Assembly: GCA_032718475.1 (NCBI GenBank)
Contig: JAUCBJ010000517.1
Location: forward strand, 22,948 to 86,947
DNA length: 64,000 nucleotides
From: Nemertoderma westbladi
Taxonomy: Eukaryota; Xenacoelomorpha; Nemertodermatida; Nemertodermatidae
Reading direction: 5' to 3'
The position numbers were made by a program, and so were the translations under genes. A model generated the notes under the pieces. It saw nothing but the letters and a program-made list of their open reading frames with translations. It ran no database searches and was not told the DNA's origin. Positions 31,741 to 45,530 of the stretch are shown here, one piece after another (positions within the stretch are counted from its first letter, which is position 1; every line of letters begins with the position of its first letter).

Positions 31741-34700
31741 ACTAACATTACTTACATTTACTATACTACTACAATAAACTAACATTACTTACATTTACTA
31801 TACTACTACAATAAACTAACATTACTTCCATTTACTACTACAATAAACTAACATTACTTACATTTACTATACTACTACAATAAACTAACATTACTTCCAT
31901 TTTCTACTACAATAAACTATCATTACTTACATTTACTACTACAATAAACTAACATTACTTACATTTACTATACTACTACAATAAACTAACATTACTTACA
32001 TTTACTACTACAATAAACTAACATTACTTACATTTTCTACTACAATAAACTAACATTACTTACATTTACTACTACAATAAACTAACATTACTTACATTTT
32101 CTACTACAATAAACTAACATTACTTACATTTACTATACTACTACAATAAACTAACATTACTTACATTTACTACTACAATAAACTAACATACATTACTTCA
32201 TTACAACATTACTTACATTTACTATACTACTACAATAAACTAACATTACTTCCATTTTCTACTACAATAAACTATCATTACTTACATTTACTACTACAAT
32301 AAACTAACATTACTTACATTTACTATACTACTACAATAAACTAACATTACTTACATTTACTATACTGCTACAATAAACTAAGATTACTTACATTTACTAC
32401 TACAATAAACTAACATTACTTCCATTTACTACTACAATAAACTAACATTACTTACATTTACTATACTACTACAATAAACTAACATTACTTACATTTACTA
32501 TACTACTACAATAAACTAACATTACTTCCATTTTCTACTACAGTGAACTAACATTACTTCCATTTACTACTACAATAAACTAACATTACTTACATTTACT
32601 ATACTACTACAATAAACTAACATTACTTACATTTACTATACTACTACAATAAACTAACATTACTTACATTTACTATACTGCTACAATAAACTAACATTAC
32701 TTACATTTACTATACTACTACAATAAACTAACATTACTTCCATTTTCTACTACAGTGAACTAACATTACTTCCATTTACTACTACAATAAACTAACATTA
32801 CTTACATTGACTATACTACTACAATAAACTAACATTACTTCCATTTTCTACTACAATGAACTAACATTACTTCCATTTACTACTACAATAAACTAACATT
32901 ACTTACATTTACTACTACAATAAACTAACATTACTTACATTTACTACTACAATAAACTATCATTACTTCCATTTACTACTACAATAAACTAACATTACTT
33001 ACATTTACTACTACAATAAACTAACATTACTTACATTTACTATACTACTACAATAAACTATCATTACTTCCATTTACTACTACAATAAACTATCATTACT
33101 TCCATTTACTACTACAATAAACTAACATTACTTACATTTACTACTACAATAAACTAACATTACATACATTTACTTTACTACTACAATAAACTAACATTAC
33201 TTACATTTACTATACTACTACAATAAACTAACATTACTTACATTTACTACTACAATAAACTAACATTACTTACATTTACTACTACAATAAACTAACATTA
33301 CTTCCATTTTCTACTACAGTGAACTAACATTACTTCCATTTACTACTACAATAAACTAACATTACTTACATTTACTATACTACTACAATAAACTAACATT
33401 ACTTACATTTACTATACTACTACAATAAACTAACATTACTTACATTTACTATACTGCTACAATAAACTAACATTACTTACATTTACTATACTACTACAAT
33501 AAACTAACATTACTTACATTGACTATACTACTACAATAAACTAACATTACTTCCATTTTCTACTACAATGAACTAACATTACTTCCATTTACTACTACAA
33601 TAAACTAACATTACTTACATTTACTACTACAATAAACTAACATTACTTACATTTACTACTACAATAAACTAACATTACTTACATTTACTACTACAATAAA
33701 CTAACATTACTTACATTTACTATACTACTACAATAAACTATCATTACTTCCATTTACTACTACAATAAACTATCATTACTTCCATTTACTACTACAATAA
33801 ACTAACATTACTTACATTTACTATACTACTACAATAAACTAACATTACTTACATTTACTACTACAATAAACTATCATTACTTCCATTTACTACTACAATA
33901 AACTAACATTACTTACATTTACTATACTACTACAATAAACTAACATTACTTACATTTTCTACTACAATAAACTAACATTACTTACATTTACTATACTACT
34001 ACAATAAACTAACATTACTTACATTTACTATACTACTACAATAAACTAACATTACTTACATTTACTATACTACTACAATAAACTAACATTACTTACATTT
34101 ACTATACTACTACAATAAACTAACATTACTTACATTTACTATACTGCTACAATAAACTAACATTACTTACATTTACTATACTACTACAATAAACTAACAT
34201 TACTTCCATTTTCTACTACAGTGAACTAACATTACTTCCATTTACTACTACAATAAACTAACATTACTTACATTTACTATACTACTACAATAAACTAACA
34301 TTACTTACATTTACTATACTACTACAATAAACTAACATTACTTACATTTACTACTACAATAAACTAACATTACTTACATTTACTATACTATACTACTACA
34401 ATAAACTAACATTACTTACATTTACTATACTGCTACAATAAACTAACATTACTTACATTTACTATACTACTACAATAAACTAACATTACTTACATTTACT
34501 ACTACAATAAACTAACATTACTTACATTTACTATACAACTACAATAAACTAACATTACTTACATTTTCTACTACAATAAACTAACATTACTTACATTTAC
34601 TACTACAATAAACTAACATTACTTACATTTACTATACTACTACAATAAACTAACATTACTTACATTTACTATACTACTACAATAAACTAACATTACTTAC

Positions 34701-36650
34701 ATTTACTATACTACTACAATAAACTAACATTACTTACATTTAATATACTACTACAATAAACTATCATTACTTACATTTACTACTACAATAAACTATCATT
34801 ACTTCCATTTACTATACAACTACAATAAACTAACATTACTTACATTTACTATACTACTACAATAAACTAACATTACTTACATTTACTATACTACTACAAT
34901 AAACTAACATTACTTACATTTACTATACTACTACAATAAACTAACATTACTTACATTTACTATACAACTACAATAAACTAACATTACTTACATTTTCTAC
35001 TACAATAAACTAACATTACTTACATTTACTACTACAATAAACTAACATTACTTACATTTACTACTACAATAAACTAACATTACTTACATTTACTATACTA
35101 CTACAATAAGCTAACATTACTTACATTTACTATACTACTACAATAAACTAACATTACTTACATTTACTATACTACTACAATAAACTAACATTACTTACAT
35201 TTACTATACTACTACAATAAACTAACATTACTTACATTTACTACTACAATAAATTATCATTACTTCCATTTACTGCTACAATAAACTAACATTACTTACA
35301 TTTACTATACTACTACAATAAACTAACATTACTTACATTTTCTACTACAATAAACTAACATTACTTCCATTTTCTACTACAATAAACTAACATTACTTAC
35401 ATTTACTATATTACTACAATAAACTAACATTACTTCCATTTTCTACTACAATAAACTAACATTACTTACATTTACTATACTACTACAATAAACTAACATT
35501 ACTTACATTTACTACTACAATAAACTAACATACATTACTTCATTACAACATTACAACATTACTTACATTTACTATACAACTACAATAAACTAACATTACT
35601 TACATTTACTACTACAATAAACTAACATTACTTACATTTACTATACTACTACAATAAACTAACATTACTTACATTTACTATACTACTACAACAAACTAAC
35701 ATTACTTACATTTTCTACTACAATAAACTAACATTACTTACATTTACTATACTACTACAATAAACTAACATTACTTACATTTACTACTACAATAAACTAA
35801 CATACATTACTTCATTACAACATTACAACATTACTTACATTTACTATACAACTACAATAAACTAACATTACTTCCATTTACTACTACAATAAACTAACAT
35901 TACTTACATTTACTATACAACTACAATAAACTAACATACATTACTTCATTACAACATTACAACATTACTTACATTTACTATACTACTACAATAAACTAAG
36001 ATTACTTACATTTACTACTACAATAAACTAACATTACTTCCATTTACTACTACAATAAACTAACATTACTTACATTTACTATACTACTACAATAAACTAA
36101 GATTACTTACATTTACTACTACAATAAACTAACATTACTTACATTTACTATACTACTACAATAAACTAACATTACTTACATTTACTATACTACTACAATA
36201 AACTAACATTACTTACATTTACTATACTACTACAATAAACTAACATTACTTCCATTTACTACTACAATAAACTATCATTACTTACATTTACTATACTACT
36301 ACAATAAACTAACATTACTTACATTTACTATACTACTACAATAAACTAACATTACTTACATTTACTATACTACTACAATAAACTAACATTACTTACATTT
36401 ACTATACTACTACAATAAACTAACATTACTTACATTTACTATACTACTACAATAAACTAACATTACTTACATTTACTATACTACTACAATAAACTAACAT
36501 TACTTACATTTACTATACTACTACAATAAACTAACATTACTTACATTTACTATACAACTACAATAAACTAACATTACTTCCATTTACTACTACAATAAAC
36601 TATCATTACTTACATTTACTACTACAATAAACTAACATTACTTACATTTT
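31714..36650. repeat. Satellite 1: 32/37-bp array derived from the JmjC 3' end
   Basis: About 140 units of CATTACTTACATTTACTA + CTACAATAAACTAA, with a 5-bp TATAC-type insert in the longer variant. The first unit is the end of the JmjC coding sequence itself (31714-31740, two mismatches in 27 bp). Each unit carries TAA and AATAAA in the JmjC sense; on the other strand each carries ATGTAAGT. A rarer ATACATTACTTCATTACAAC insert recurs near 32186, 35530, 35800 and 35937, showing higher-order duplication. Decayed units continue to about 36770. Confidence 0.97.
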
Positions 36651-36770
36651 ACTAACCCACAATAGAATTCCCCGCACTGTAAAATAAACCTACATTACTT
36701 CCCCTTTCTTCAATAAACCCACATCAATAAAGTAACATTACGTACTTCCATAACTGTGCAATAAGTACTG

Positions 36771-39026
36771 ACTTCCCTTATACTAAATGTAAACCTTTAT
36801 CGTCTGTGGTCTTATTGTATCGAATCTGCGGGCAAAAATTAATTAAGGTGCTAAAATCATTTTTTGGATATTTAAGAAACCCTACTTAGCATCAGTGTAT
36901 CAGTGCTGATCGTTAATAAATTAAACTGCATTAGTGTAGGCTGGGAGGGTGTAGAACCATATACATACCATATTACCTGAGCCACATCATTCTCACACAC
37001 CCATAACAACCCCTGAGTTGCTTATATTTATAGAGGCTGTGTCGTGAAAAAAATTTCTGACCAACGTCGTTTCCATGATGACGGCTTGCACTGAGGTGCA
37101 GTGCTGGCGAACCCAGCGCAACATAGCGCCCCCTACTGGCGGACACAGCAATATAGCGCCCCTAGATCTCAAGGTCAGTTATACGCTTTACTAGTTCACT
37201 ATTCTCTAGTTCTGTGTCCGTGAGTATAGGCGCGTTAGAGGGAAGGAAAGTCTTTGGTTGTCCACCACGGCTAATATGACCTAACGGCTGCCACAGCTCA
37301 TTATTGTACCCGCAAAAACTGTGTCCAGCATGCTTCGACGCTTCTGCATGGTGATGTTGGGTCTCGGCAACATGTTGCAATATAACACCTAATTTCTTAT
37401 GTATCATACAGGCATTTGTGCACTTTGCTTAGCATCCTGTTATATGTAGTATGTACCATCCAGAACCTGAGGTGTCTTCTGCAGTTAGAGCCCAGCATGG
37501 GCTGCCATGGTGCAGCATAGGCTCGAGTTCTGCACGGATAAGGCATACCTTTAAAGAGCAGAGACCAGGCTATCTCATTGTGAATTCGGAAATCTTCACC
37601 AAACCTGTGAACCCATGCGCCATTGTTTCCAAGGTAACGGATAATAATGAAGAAACTATTTTTCTATTTCAGTCATCAGATAAAAATTCCGTGTACTTAC
37701 GAATTGGGCTCAGTTAATATTTGTCGTTTCAACTATGTTGTGACGTAAGCAGACGCAAATGGCCTTGTCATTGCGCGCACCGTTTGAACTAAAATAATGT
37801 TACCTAATTGAACGTAAACAATCATATTTCCCATAAAAGCAATAGATGTAGGGGAGCGGCAATCATGGTGTCTAGTCATGGAAACGCCTAAACGAAGCCG
37901 TCAGCAGTAAATGCAATCTTCCTCACTTAACATACAGTAACATTATTCCTGTGATACTTTTACATCAACTGTTAGACTTTAATTACGTGCCTCTAGACTA
38001 CAACGTGTATTATTATTAATAATGTTAATTGTGTCTTATTTGGGTTTTTTTATTTGAGTTTTGTGTGCTAAAGGTATTTATTCAGAAGTGTAGAAGACTT
38101 GTGAAAAAATATCATTGTCCATTGGATAGTTTATGTGCTAAATGTTGTTTAACGGCAAACGGTTTCATATTATTTAAATATATTATTTTTGTATTACTTT
38201 CTTCATTTGCAATCGATAGTAAATGTTTTTAAAGAACAATCAATCTTGTTAGATATTGGTGTTACTAATAACATACTGCACAGTTGGGTTGGTGCGTCAT
38301 AAAGTGTTTTGGTGAAAACATACCAATTATTTAACCATTAGAATACGATATCAACAAAAGTAAACAATTTCCTATTAATTAATATTGTATTAACACAGCT
38401 GGACCCTGAACTTCTATTAATAATTTACATATTCAAAATAATATTAGTCTAAACACAACACATAATTTAATTTAAGAAAACAACGTCATAAAAGAAAAGT
38501 TCAAATTATTGAAGGTAGGGGGGTGGGGGGCGCCATCTCAGCTTCATTCCCCTGGGAGCCGGAAGGGCTCTCGCTACTCCTCTAAATCGCAATGCGATAA
38601 AAAAAAACAAATCAATAATAATGCAATATAATCCGCTAGTTTCACGCAGCGAGTAATATTATTAAAATCATGACGTATACTTTACTAAACTAAAGGCACA
38701 AATTGTGACGTCATGTACGCGACTACCCCAACTCCTCCCTGTCTCAGGAATTTAAATCTCGGGGGACTTAATATCCCGAATGGAACCGTAGATCCCACTT
38801 CAATATAGTTTGGTATCGGTAACAGTTACATTTAGACAGCTATATTTCTAGATAATGACCGGGTTTATTAGGGTTAAGGTTCCATAGTATAAAACTTTTT
38901 GTAATATTTTATGTTTAATTGTCCTTATTTTTTTTAGAATATGTTGGTTTTATCTAAACTCTTCTGTGGCAGTAGCGTCTCCACCCTAATAATATAATAT
39001 AATTTGGGACTGACTTAGTAACTTAC
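36771..39026. other. Non-coding stretch in EGFR intron 3
   Basis: No recognised exon. Near 37100-37160 the phrase ATAGCGCCCC is repeated; 37162-37717 has modest open frames on both strands without recognisable similarity; 38517-38527 has a G-rich run. Confidence 0.45.
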
Positions 39027-39164
39027 CGGAACACGCTGTTGTATTTCGCATAAGAATAAACTCTCCATCTTTGTTATTTTTACCAAAAACTTCCTCCCAA
39101 TTGACTCGATTGAAGTAGCAATCAGTATCTTGTCCATAAACGAAAACATTGCCTTTTTCGATAG
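39027..39164 (-). CDS. EGFR: EGFR-family receptor, exon 3: end of first L domain
   Basis: 138 nt between acceptor TTTGTGCAG|CT and donor TCCG|GTAAGT; phase 1 at both ends. Joined to exon 2 it reads PKLK-SIEKGNVFVYGQDTD, then CYFNRVNWEEVFG and FILMRNTTACS. CYFNRVNWEEV corresponds to the conserved C-x4-I-x-W segment that closes the first ligand-binding domain of EGFR/ErbB receptors. The reading frame is only open across the right splice sites in this phase, which supports the exon model. Confidence 0.85.
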
Positions 39165-39407
39165 CTGCACAAATATAATATTATGGAGAGAAGGGAGATT
39201 AAAATCCATTAATAATAATATAGTCGTAATAATAGTTGGATTGGAGGGGGGTTGTTATTTTAGAATAATGTAATAAGTAAAAATAATTATTTATTACATG
39301 GGGAAAAAAGTAGAACTTTTTTTCACTATTCTCGAGGCATTTTATTTAATTTACTGAGAGAGAATATTGAAAAAAAAGTTACGTTTTTTCCCCCACGTAA
39401 TTTTATT

Positions 39408-40292
39408 CTTAAATTGGTACTTTTTTGTTGCTTAATTCTTTAATAAAACGTACAGCGTACACCATGTCGTGGAATATACAGTAGTGTCGTTATTCAGGTA
39501 CCTGCCCCCCCCCCCCTCCCCCCAAATATTTCTACAAATCTTAATGAGATTTGAAATAGAGATAGTTCCACCTCCCTCCTCCTCCGTGGGTGAGCCAGAA
39601 TTTTTATTTTCGCTTTCATTCTTTAGCTACAAGCGTTTAAAAAAGGTGACTTCAGTGGTATTTCACCAATTACACCGTAGTTATTTTTCAACCTTATAGT
39701 GATTTGTTTGTACTGATGGAAAGCTGGCTATGCAAGGATTCCAAATATGTAACAATCTGAATTTCGTTGAAAACTAGCTGAGATATGATATGAGCGTTCA
39801 AATGTTGCATGGTTTTGCATCTGCATGAGGCTATTTTATTCTATTAAATAAACATACCATATTCTAGAACATTTTGTTCATTTATGAATAGCTACGTAAT
39901 AGTGACAAATGATATTATTATTTATAGCCGCTGGGGGCGTTAGCCCAGATGTTCAATCAATCAATAATTAAAGAGGTATTGGATTGTTGCCTAGCTACGT
40001 ATGAAATAAACAAAATGTTCGATAATATGGTACACTATCTCTGTTTCAAATTTATTTCAATCTCATTAAGATTTGTAGAAAAATTTGGGGGGCAGGTACC
40101 TGAATAATGACACCTTATTCCAGGACATGGTGTATGATGGTACTTTTACCACCAAATATATTTTATTTTACTTTTTCGCCGGGAAAAAAAGTAAAATCAA
40201 TGCAATCCTACGGGTTACTTTTTTCCCTAGAGAAAAAATAGCAACTTTTTTCGCGCGATTTTTGTCTTCGAGCGAAAAAGTAACAATTTAAG
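39408..40292. repeat. Long imperfect inverted repeat (foldback) in EGFR intron 2
   Basis: Left arm about 39408-39570 (TTATTCTTAAATTGGTAC, ACACCATGTC, TTATTCAGGTACCTGCCCCC, CAAATCTTAATGAGATTTGAAA) is matched inverted at about 40035-40290. A second nested pair is 39853-39897 and 39990-40032 (ACATTTTGTT core). Probably a composite foldback transposon. Includes AAGGATTCCAAATATGTAAC, also at 52950-53006 and, diverged, 7453-7520. Confidence 0.65.
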
Positions 40293-40346
40293 AATAAAAA
40301 ATAATTATTAACATTAAAAATCCATAGCCCTTGAAATAAACGTTGA

Positions 40347-43300
40347 GAGTGAACAGTACCAGTAGGACTCACTTACATTGGGGTAGTGAACGGTAGCACT
40401 TAGGACTCACTTACATTGGGGTAGTGAACAGTAGCAATAGGACTCACTTACATTGGGGTAGTGAACGGTAGCACTTAGGACTCACTTACATTGGGGTAGT
40501 GAACGGTAGCAGTAGGACTCACTTACATTGTGGTAGTGAACAGTACCAGTAGGACTCACTTACATTGGGGTAGTGAACGGTAGCAGTAGGACTCACTTAC
40601 ATTGGGGTAGTTAACAGTAGCAGTAGGACTCACTTACATTGGGGTAGTGAACGGTAGCAGTAGGACTCACTTACATTGGGGTAGCGAACGGTAGCACTTA
40701 GGACTCACTTACATTGTGGTAGTGAACAGTACCAGTAGGACTCACTTACATTGGGGTAGTGAACGGTAGCAGTAGGACTCACTTACATTGGGGTAGTGAA
40801 CGGTAGCACTTAGGACTCACTTACATTGGGGTAGTGAACGGTAGCAGTAGGACTCACTTACATTGGGGTAGTGAACGGTAGCAGTAGGACTCACTTACTT
40901 TGGGGTAGTGAACGGTAGCAGTAGGACTCACTTACATTGGGGTAGTGAACAGTAGCAGTAGGACTCACTTACATTGGGGTAGTGAACAGTAGCAGTAGGA
41001 CTCACTTACATTGGGGTAGTGAACAGTAGCAGTAGGACTCACTTACATTGGGGTAGTGAACGGTAGCAGTAGGACTCACTTACATTGGGGTAGTGAACGG
41101 TAGCAATAGGACTCACTTACATTGGGGTAGTGAACGGTAGCACTTAGGACTCACTTACATTGGGGTAGTGAACGGTAGCACTTAGGACTCACTTAGATTG
41201 GGGTAGTGAACAGTAGCTTAGGACTCACTTACATTGGGTTAGTGAACGGTAGCAGTAGGACTCACTTACATTGGGGTAGTGAACGGTAGCAGTAGGACTC
41301 ACTTACATTGGGGTAGTGAACAGTAGCAGTATGACTCACTTACATTGAGGTAGTGAACAGTAGCAGTATGACTCACTTACATTGAGGTAGTGAACAGTAG
41401 CAGTAGGACTCACTTACATTGGGGTAGTGAACGGTAGCAGTAGGACTCACTTACATTGGGGTAGTGAACGGTAGCAGTAGGACTCACTTACATTGGGGTA
41501 GTGAACGGTAGCATTTAGGACTCACTTACATTGGGGTAGTGAACGGTAGCACTTAGGACTCACTTACATTGGGGTAGTGAACGGTAGCAGTAGGACTCAC
41601 TTACATTGGGGTAGTGAACGGTAGCAGTAGGACTCACTTACATTGGGGTAGTGAACGGTAGCAGTAGGACTCACTTACATTGGGGTAGTGAACGGTAGCA
41701 GTAGGACTCACTTACATTGGGGTAGTGAACGGTAGCATTAGGACTCACTTACATTGGGGTAGTGAACAGTAGCAGTAGGACTCACTTACTTTGGGGTAGT
41801 GAACGGTAGCAGTAGGACTCACTTACATTGGGGTAGTGAACAGTAGCAGTAGGACTCACTTACATTGGGGTAGTGAACAGTAGCAGTAGGACTCACTTAC
41901 ATTGGGGTAGTGAACAGTAGCAGTAGGACTCACTTACATTGGGGTAGTGAACGGTAGCAGTAGGACTCACTTACATTGGGGTAGTGAACGGTAGCAATAG
42001 GACTCACTTACATTGGGGTAGTGAACGGTAGCACTTAGGACTCACTTACATTGGGGTAGTGAACAGTAGCTTAGGACTCACTTACATTGGGTTAGTGAAC
42101 GGTAGCAGTAGGACTCACTTACATTGGGGTAGTGAACGGTAGCAGTAGGACTCACTTACATTGGGGTAGTGAACAGTAGCAGTATGACTCACTTACATTG
42201 AGGTAGTGAACAGTAGCAGTATGACTCACTTACATTGAGGTAGTGAACAGTAGCAGTATGACTCACTTACATTGTGGTAGTGAACAGTAGCAGTAGGACT
42301 CACTTACATTGGGGTAGTGAACAGTAGCTTAGGACTCACTTACATTGGGTTAGTGAACGGTAGCAGTAGGACTCACTTACATTGGGGTAGTGAACAGTAG
42401 CAGTAGGACTCACTTACATTGGGGTAGTGAACGGTAGCAGTAGGACTCACTTACATTGGGGTAGTGAACGGTAGCTTAGGACTCACTTACATTGGGGTAG
42501 TGAACAGTAGCTTAGGACTCACTTACATTGGGTTAGTGAACGGTAGCAGTAGGACTCACTTACATTGGGGTAGTGAACGGTAGCAGTAGGACTCACTTAC
42601 ATTGGGGTAGTGAACAGTAGCAGTATGACTCACTTACATTGAGGTAGTGAACAGTAGCAGTATGACTCACTTACATTGTGGTAGTGAACAGTAGCAGTAG
42701 GACTCACTTACATTGGGGTAGTGAACAGTAGCAGTATGACTCACTTACATTGTGGTAGTGAACAGTAGCAGTTGGACTCACTTACATTGGGGTAGTGAAC
42801 AGTAGCTTAGGACTCACTTACATTGGGTTAGTGAACGGTAGCAGTAGGACTCACTTACATTGGGGTAGTGAACAGTAGCAGTTGGACTCACTTACATTGG
42901 GGTAGTGAACAGTAGCTTAGGACTCACTTACATTGGGTTAGTGAACGGTAGCAGTAGGACTCACTTACATTGGGGTAGTGAACAGTAGCAGTAGGACTCA
43001 CTTACATTGGGGTAGTGAACAGTAGCAGTAGGACTCACTTACATTGGGGTAGTGAACGGTAGCAATAGGACTCACTTACATTGGGGTAGTGAACGGTAGC
43101 ACTTAGGACTCACTTACATTGGGGTAATGAACGGTAGCACTTAGGACTCACTTAGATTGGAGTAGTGAACAGTAGCTTAGGACTCACTTACATTGGGTTA
43201 GTGAACGGTAGCAGTAGGACTCACTTACATTGGGGTAGTGAACGGTAGCAGTAGGACTCACTTACATTGGGGTAATGAACAGTAGCAGTATGACTCACTT

Positions 43301-45368
43301 ACATTGAGGTAGTGAACAGTAGCAGTATGACTCACTTACATTGTGGTAGTGAACAGTAGCAGTAGGACTCGCTTACATTGGGGTAGTGAACAGTAGCAGT
43401 ATGACTCACTTACATTGTGGTAGTGAACAGTAGCAGTAGGACTCACTTACATTGGGGTAGTGAACAGTAGCTTAGGACTCACTTACATTGGGTTAGTGAA
43501 CGGTAGCAGTAGGACTCACTTACATTGGGGTAGTGAACAGTAGCAGTAGGACTCACTTACATTGGGGTAGTGAACGGTAGCAGTAGGACTCACTTACATT
43601 GGGGTAGTGAACGGTAGCTTAGGACTCACTTACATTGGGGTAGTGAACAGTAGCTTAGGACTCACTTACATTGGGTTAGTGAACGGTAGCAGTAGGACTC
43701 ACTTACATTGGGGTAGTGAACGGTAGCAGTAGGACTCACTTACATTGGGGTAGTGAACAGTAGCAGTATGACTCACTTACATTGAGGTAGTGAACAGTAG
43801 CAGTATGACTCACTTACATTGTGGTAGTGAACAGTAGCAGTAGGACTCACTTACATTGGGGTAGTGAACAGTAGCAGTATGACTCACTTACATTGTGGTA
43901 GTGAACAGTAGCAGTAGGACTCACTTACATTGGGGTAGTGAACAGTAGCTTAGGACTCACTTACATTGGGTTAGTGAACGGTAGCAGTAGGACTCACTTA
44001 CATTGGGGTAGTGAACAGTAGCAGTAGGACTCACTTACATTGGGGTAGTGAACGGTAGCAGTAGGACTCACTTACATTGGGGTAGTGAACGGTAGCTTAG
44101 GACTCACTTACATTGGGGTAGTGAACAGTAGCTTAGGACTCACTTACATTGGGTTAGTGAACGGTAGCAGTAGGACTCACTTACATTGGGGTAGTGAACA
44201 GTAGCAGTAGGACTCACTTACATTGGGGTAGTGAACGGTAGCAGTAGGACTCACTTACATTGGGTTAGTGAACGGTAGCAGTAGGACTCACTTACATTGG
44301 GGTAGTGAACAGTAGCAGTAAGACTCACTTACATTGGGGTAGTGAACAGTAGCAGTAGGACTCACTTACATTGGGGTAGTGAACAGTAGCTTAGGACTCA
44401 CTTACATTGGGTTAGTGAACGGTAGCAGTAGGACTCACTTACATTGGGGTAGTGAACAGTAGCAGTAGGACTCACTTACATTGGGGTAGTGAACGGTAGC
44501 AGTAGGACTCACTTACATTGGGGTAGTGAACGGTAGCTTAGGACTCACTTACATTGGGTTAGTGAACGGTAGCAGTAGGACTCACTTACATTGGGGTAGT
44601 GAACAGTAGCAGTAGGACTCACTTACATTGGAGTAGTGAATGGTAGCAGTAGGACTCACTTACATTAGGGTAGTGAACGGTAGCAGTAGGACTCACTTAC
44701 ACTGGGGTAGTGAACAGTAGCTTAGGACTCACTTACATTGGGGTAGTGAACAGTAGCAGTAGGACTCACTTACATTGGGGTAGTGAACAGTAGCAGTAGG
44801 ACTCACTTACATTGGGGTAGTGAACAGTAGCAGTAGGACTCACTTACATTGGGGTAGTGAACGGTAGCAGTAGGACTCACTTACATTGGGGTAGTGAACA
44901 GTAGCAGTAGGACTCACTTACACTGGGGTAGTGAACAGTAGCTTAGGACTCACTTACATTGTGGTAGTGAACGATAGCAGTAGGACTCTCTTACAATGGG
45001 GTGGTGAACGGTGAAGCAGTAGGACTCACTCACATTGGGGTGGTGAACAGTAGCAGTAGGACTCACTTACAATGGGGTAGTGAACGGTAGCAGTAGGACT
45101 CACTTACAATGAGGTAGTGAACAGTAGCAGTAGGACTCACTTACAATGGGGTAGTGAACGGTAGCAGTAGGACTCACTTACAATGGGGTAGTGAACAGTA
45201 GCAGTAGGACTCACTTACAATGAGGTAGTGAACAGTAGCAGTAGGACTCACTTACAATGGGGTAGTGAACAGTAGCAGTAGGACTCACTTACAATGGGGT
45301 AGTGAACGGTAGCACTTAAGACTCACTCACATTGGGGTGGTGAACAGTAGCAGTATGACTCACTTACA
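40347..45368. repeat. Satellite 2: 37-bp array seeded at the EGFR exon 2 splice donor
   Basis: About 135 units of 35-38 bp; consensus on the + strand GGACTCACTTACATTGGGG + TAGTGAACGGTAGCAGTA. On the EGFR-sense strand every unit reads CCCAATGTAAGTGAGTCC. The array's right edge is the real exon 2 boundary (AAAAT|GTAAGTGAGTC at 45368). Units near the exon (44980-45360) are more diverged than the homogeneous centre. Subtypes (AGTAGCTTAGGACTC, TATGACTC, GGGTTAGTG) recur in blocks of several units, showing higher-order amplification. Confidence 0.97.
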
Positions 45369-45530
45369 TTTTAACTTGGGAAAAGGTATAGGTAGAGATT
45401 GCTCCCTGTTAAAGTAGTCCTCTATTATAACAGAAGATGAATTCAATAGATTCTTCCCCCTGATGACTGTCAAATTTCCAAGTTCTACTTTAACCGTAGT
45501 GTTAAATATCAACAAGTAACCATTAATTAC
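45368..45530 (-). CDS. EGFR: EGFR-family receptor, exon 2: first L domain, middle
   Basis: 163 nt between acceptor ATGTTTCAG|GTA and donor AAAAT|GTAAGTGAG. Starts in phase 0, as exon 1 requires, and ends in phase 1. It encodes VINGYLLIFNTTVKVELGNL, then TVIRGKNLL and PIPFPKLK. The V-x-GY-L-I and L-x-IRG motifs are the beta-helix rungs of the receptor L domain. The donor is also the outermost unit of the 5-kb satellite filling the intron that follows. Confidence 0.88.

Noticed and set aside
37162-37717. Open frames on both strands in EGFR intron 3
   Set aside because: No recognisable domain, signal peptide or splice-site support; could be decayed repeat.
31741-45360. CRISPR-like regular repeats
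   Set aside because: Units are head-to-tail with no unique spacers, in a eukaryotic intron; these are minisatellites.
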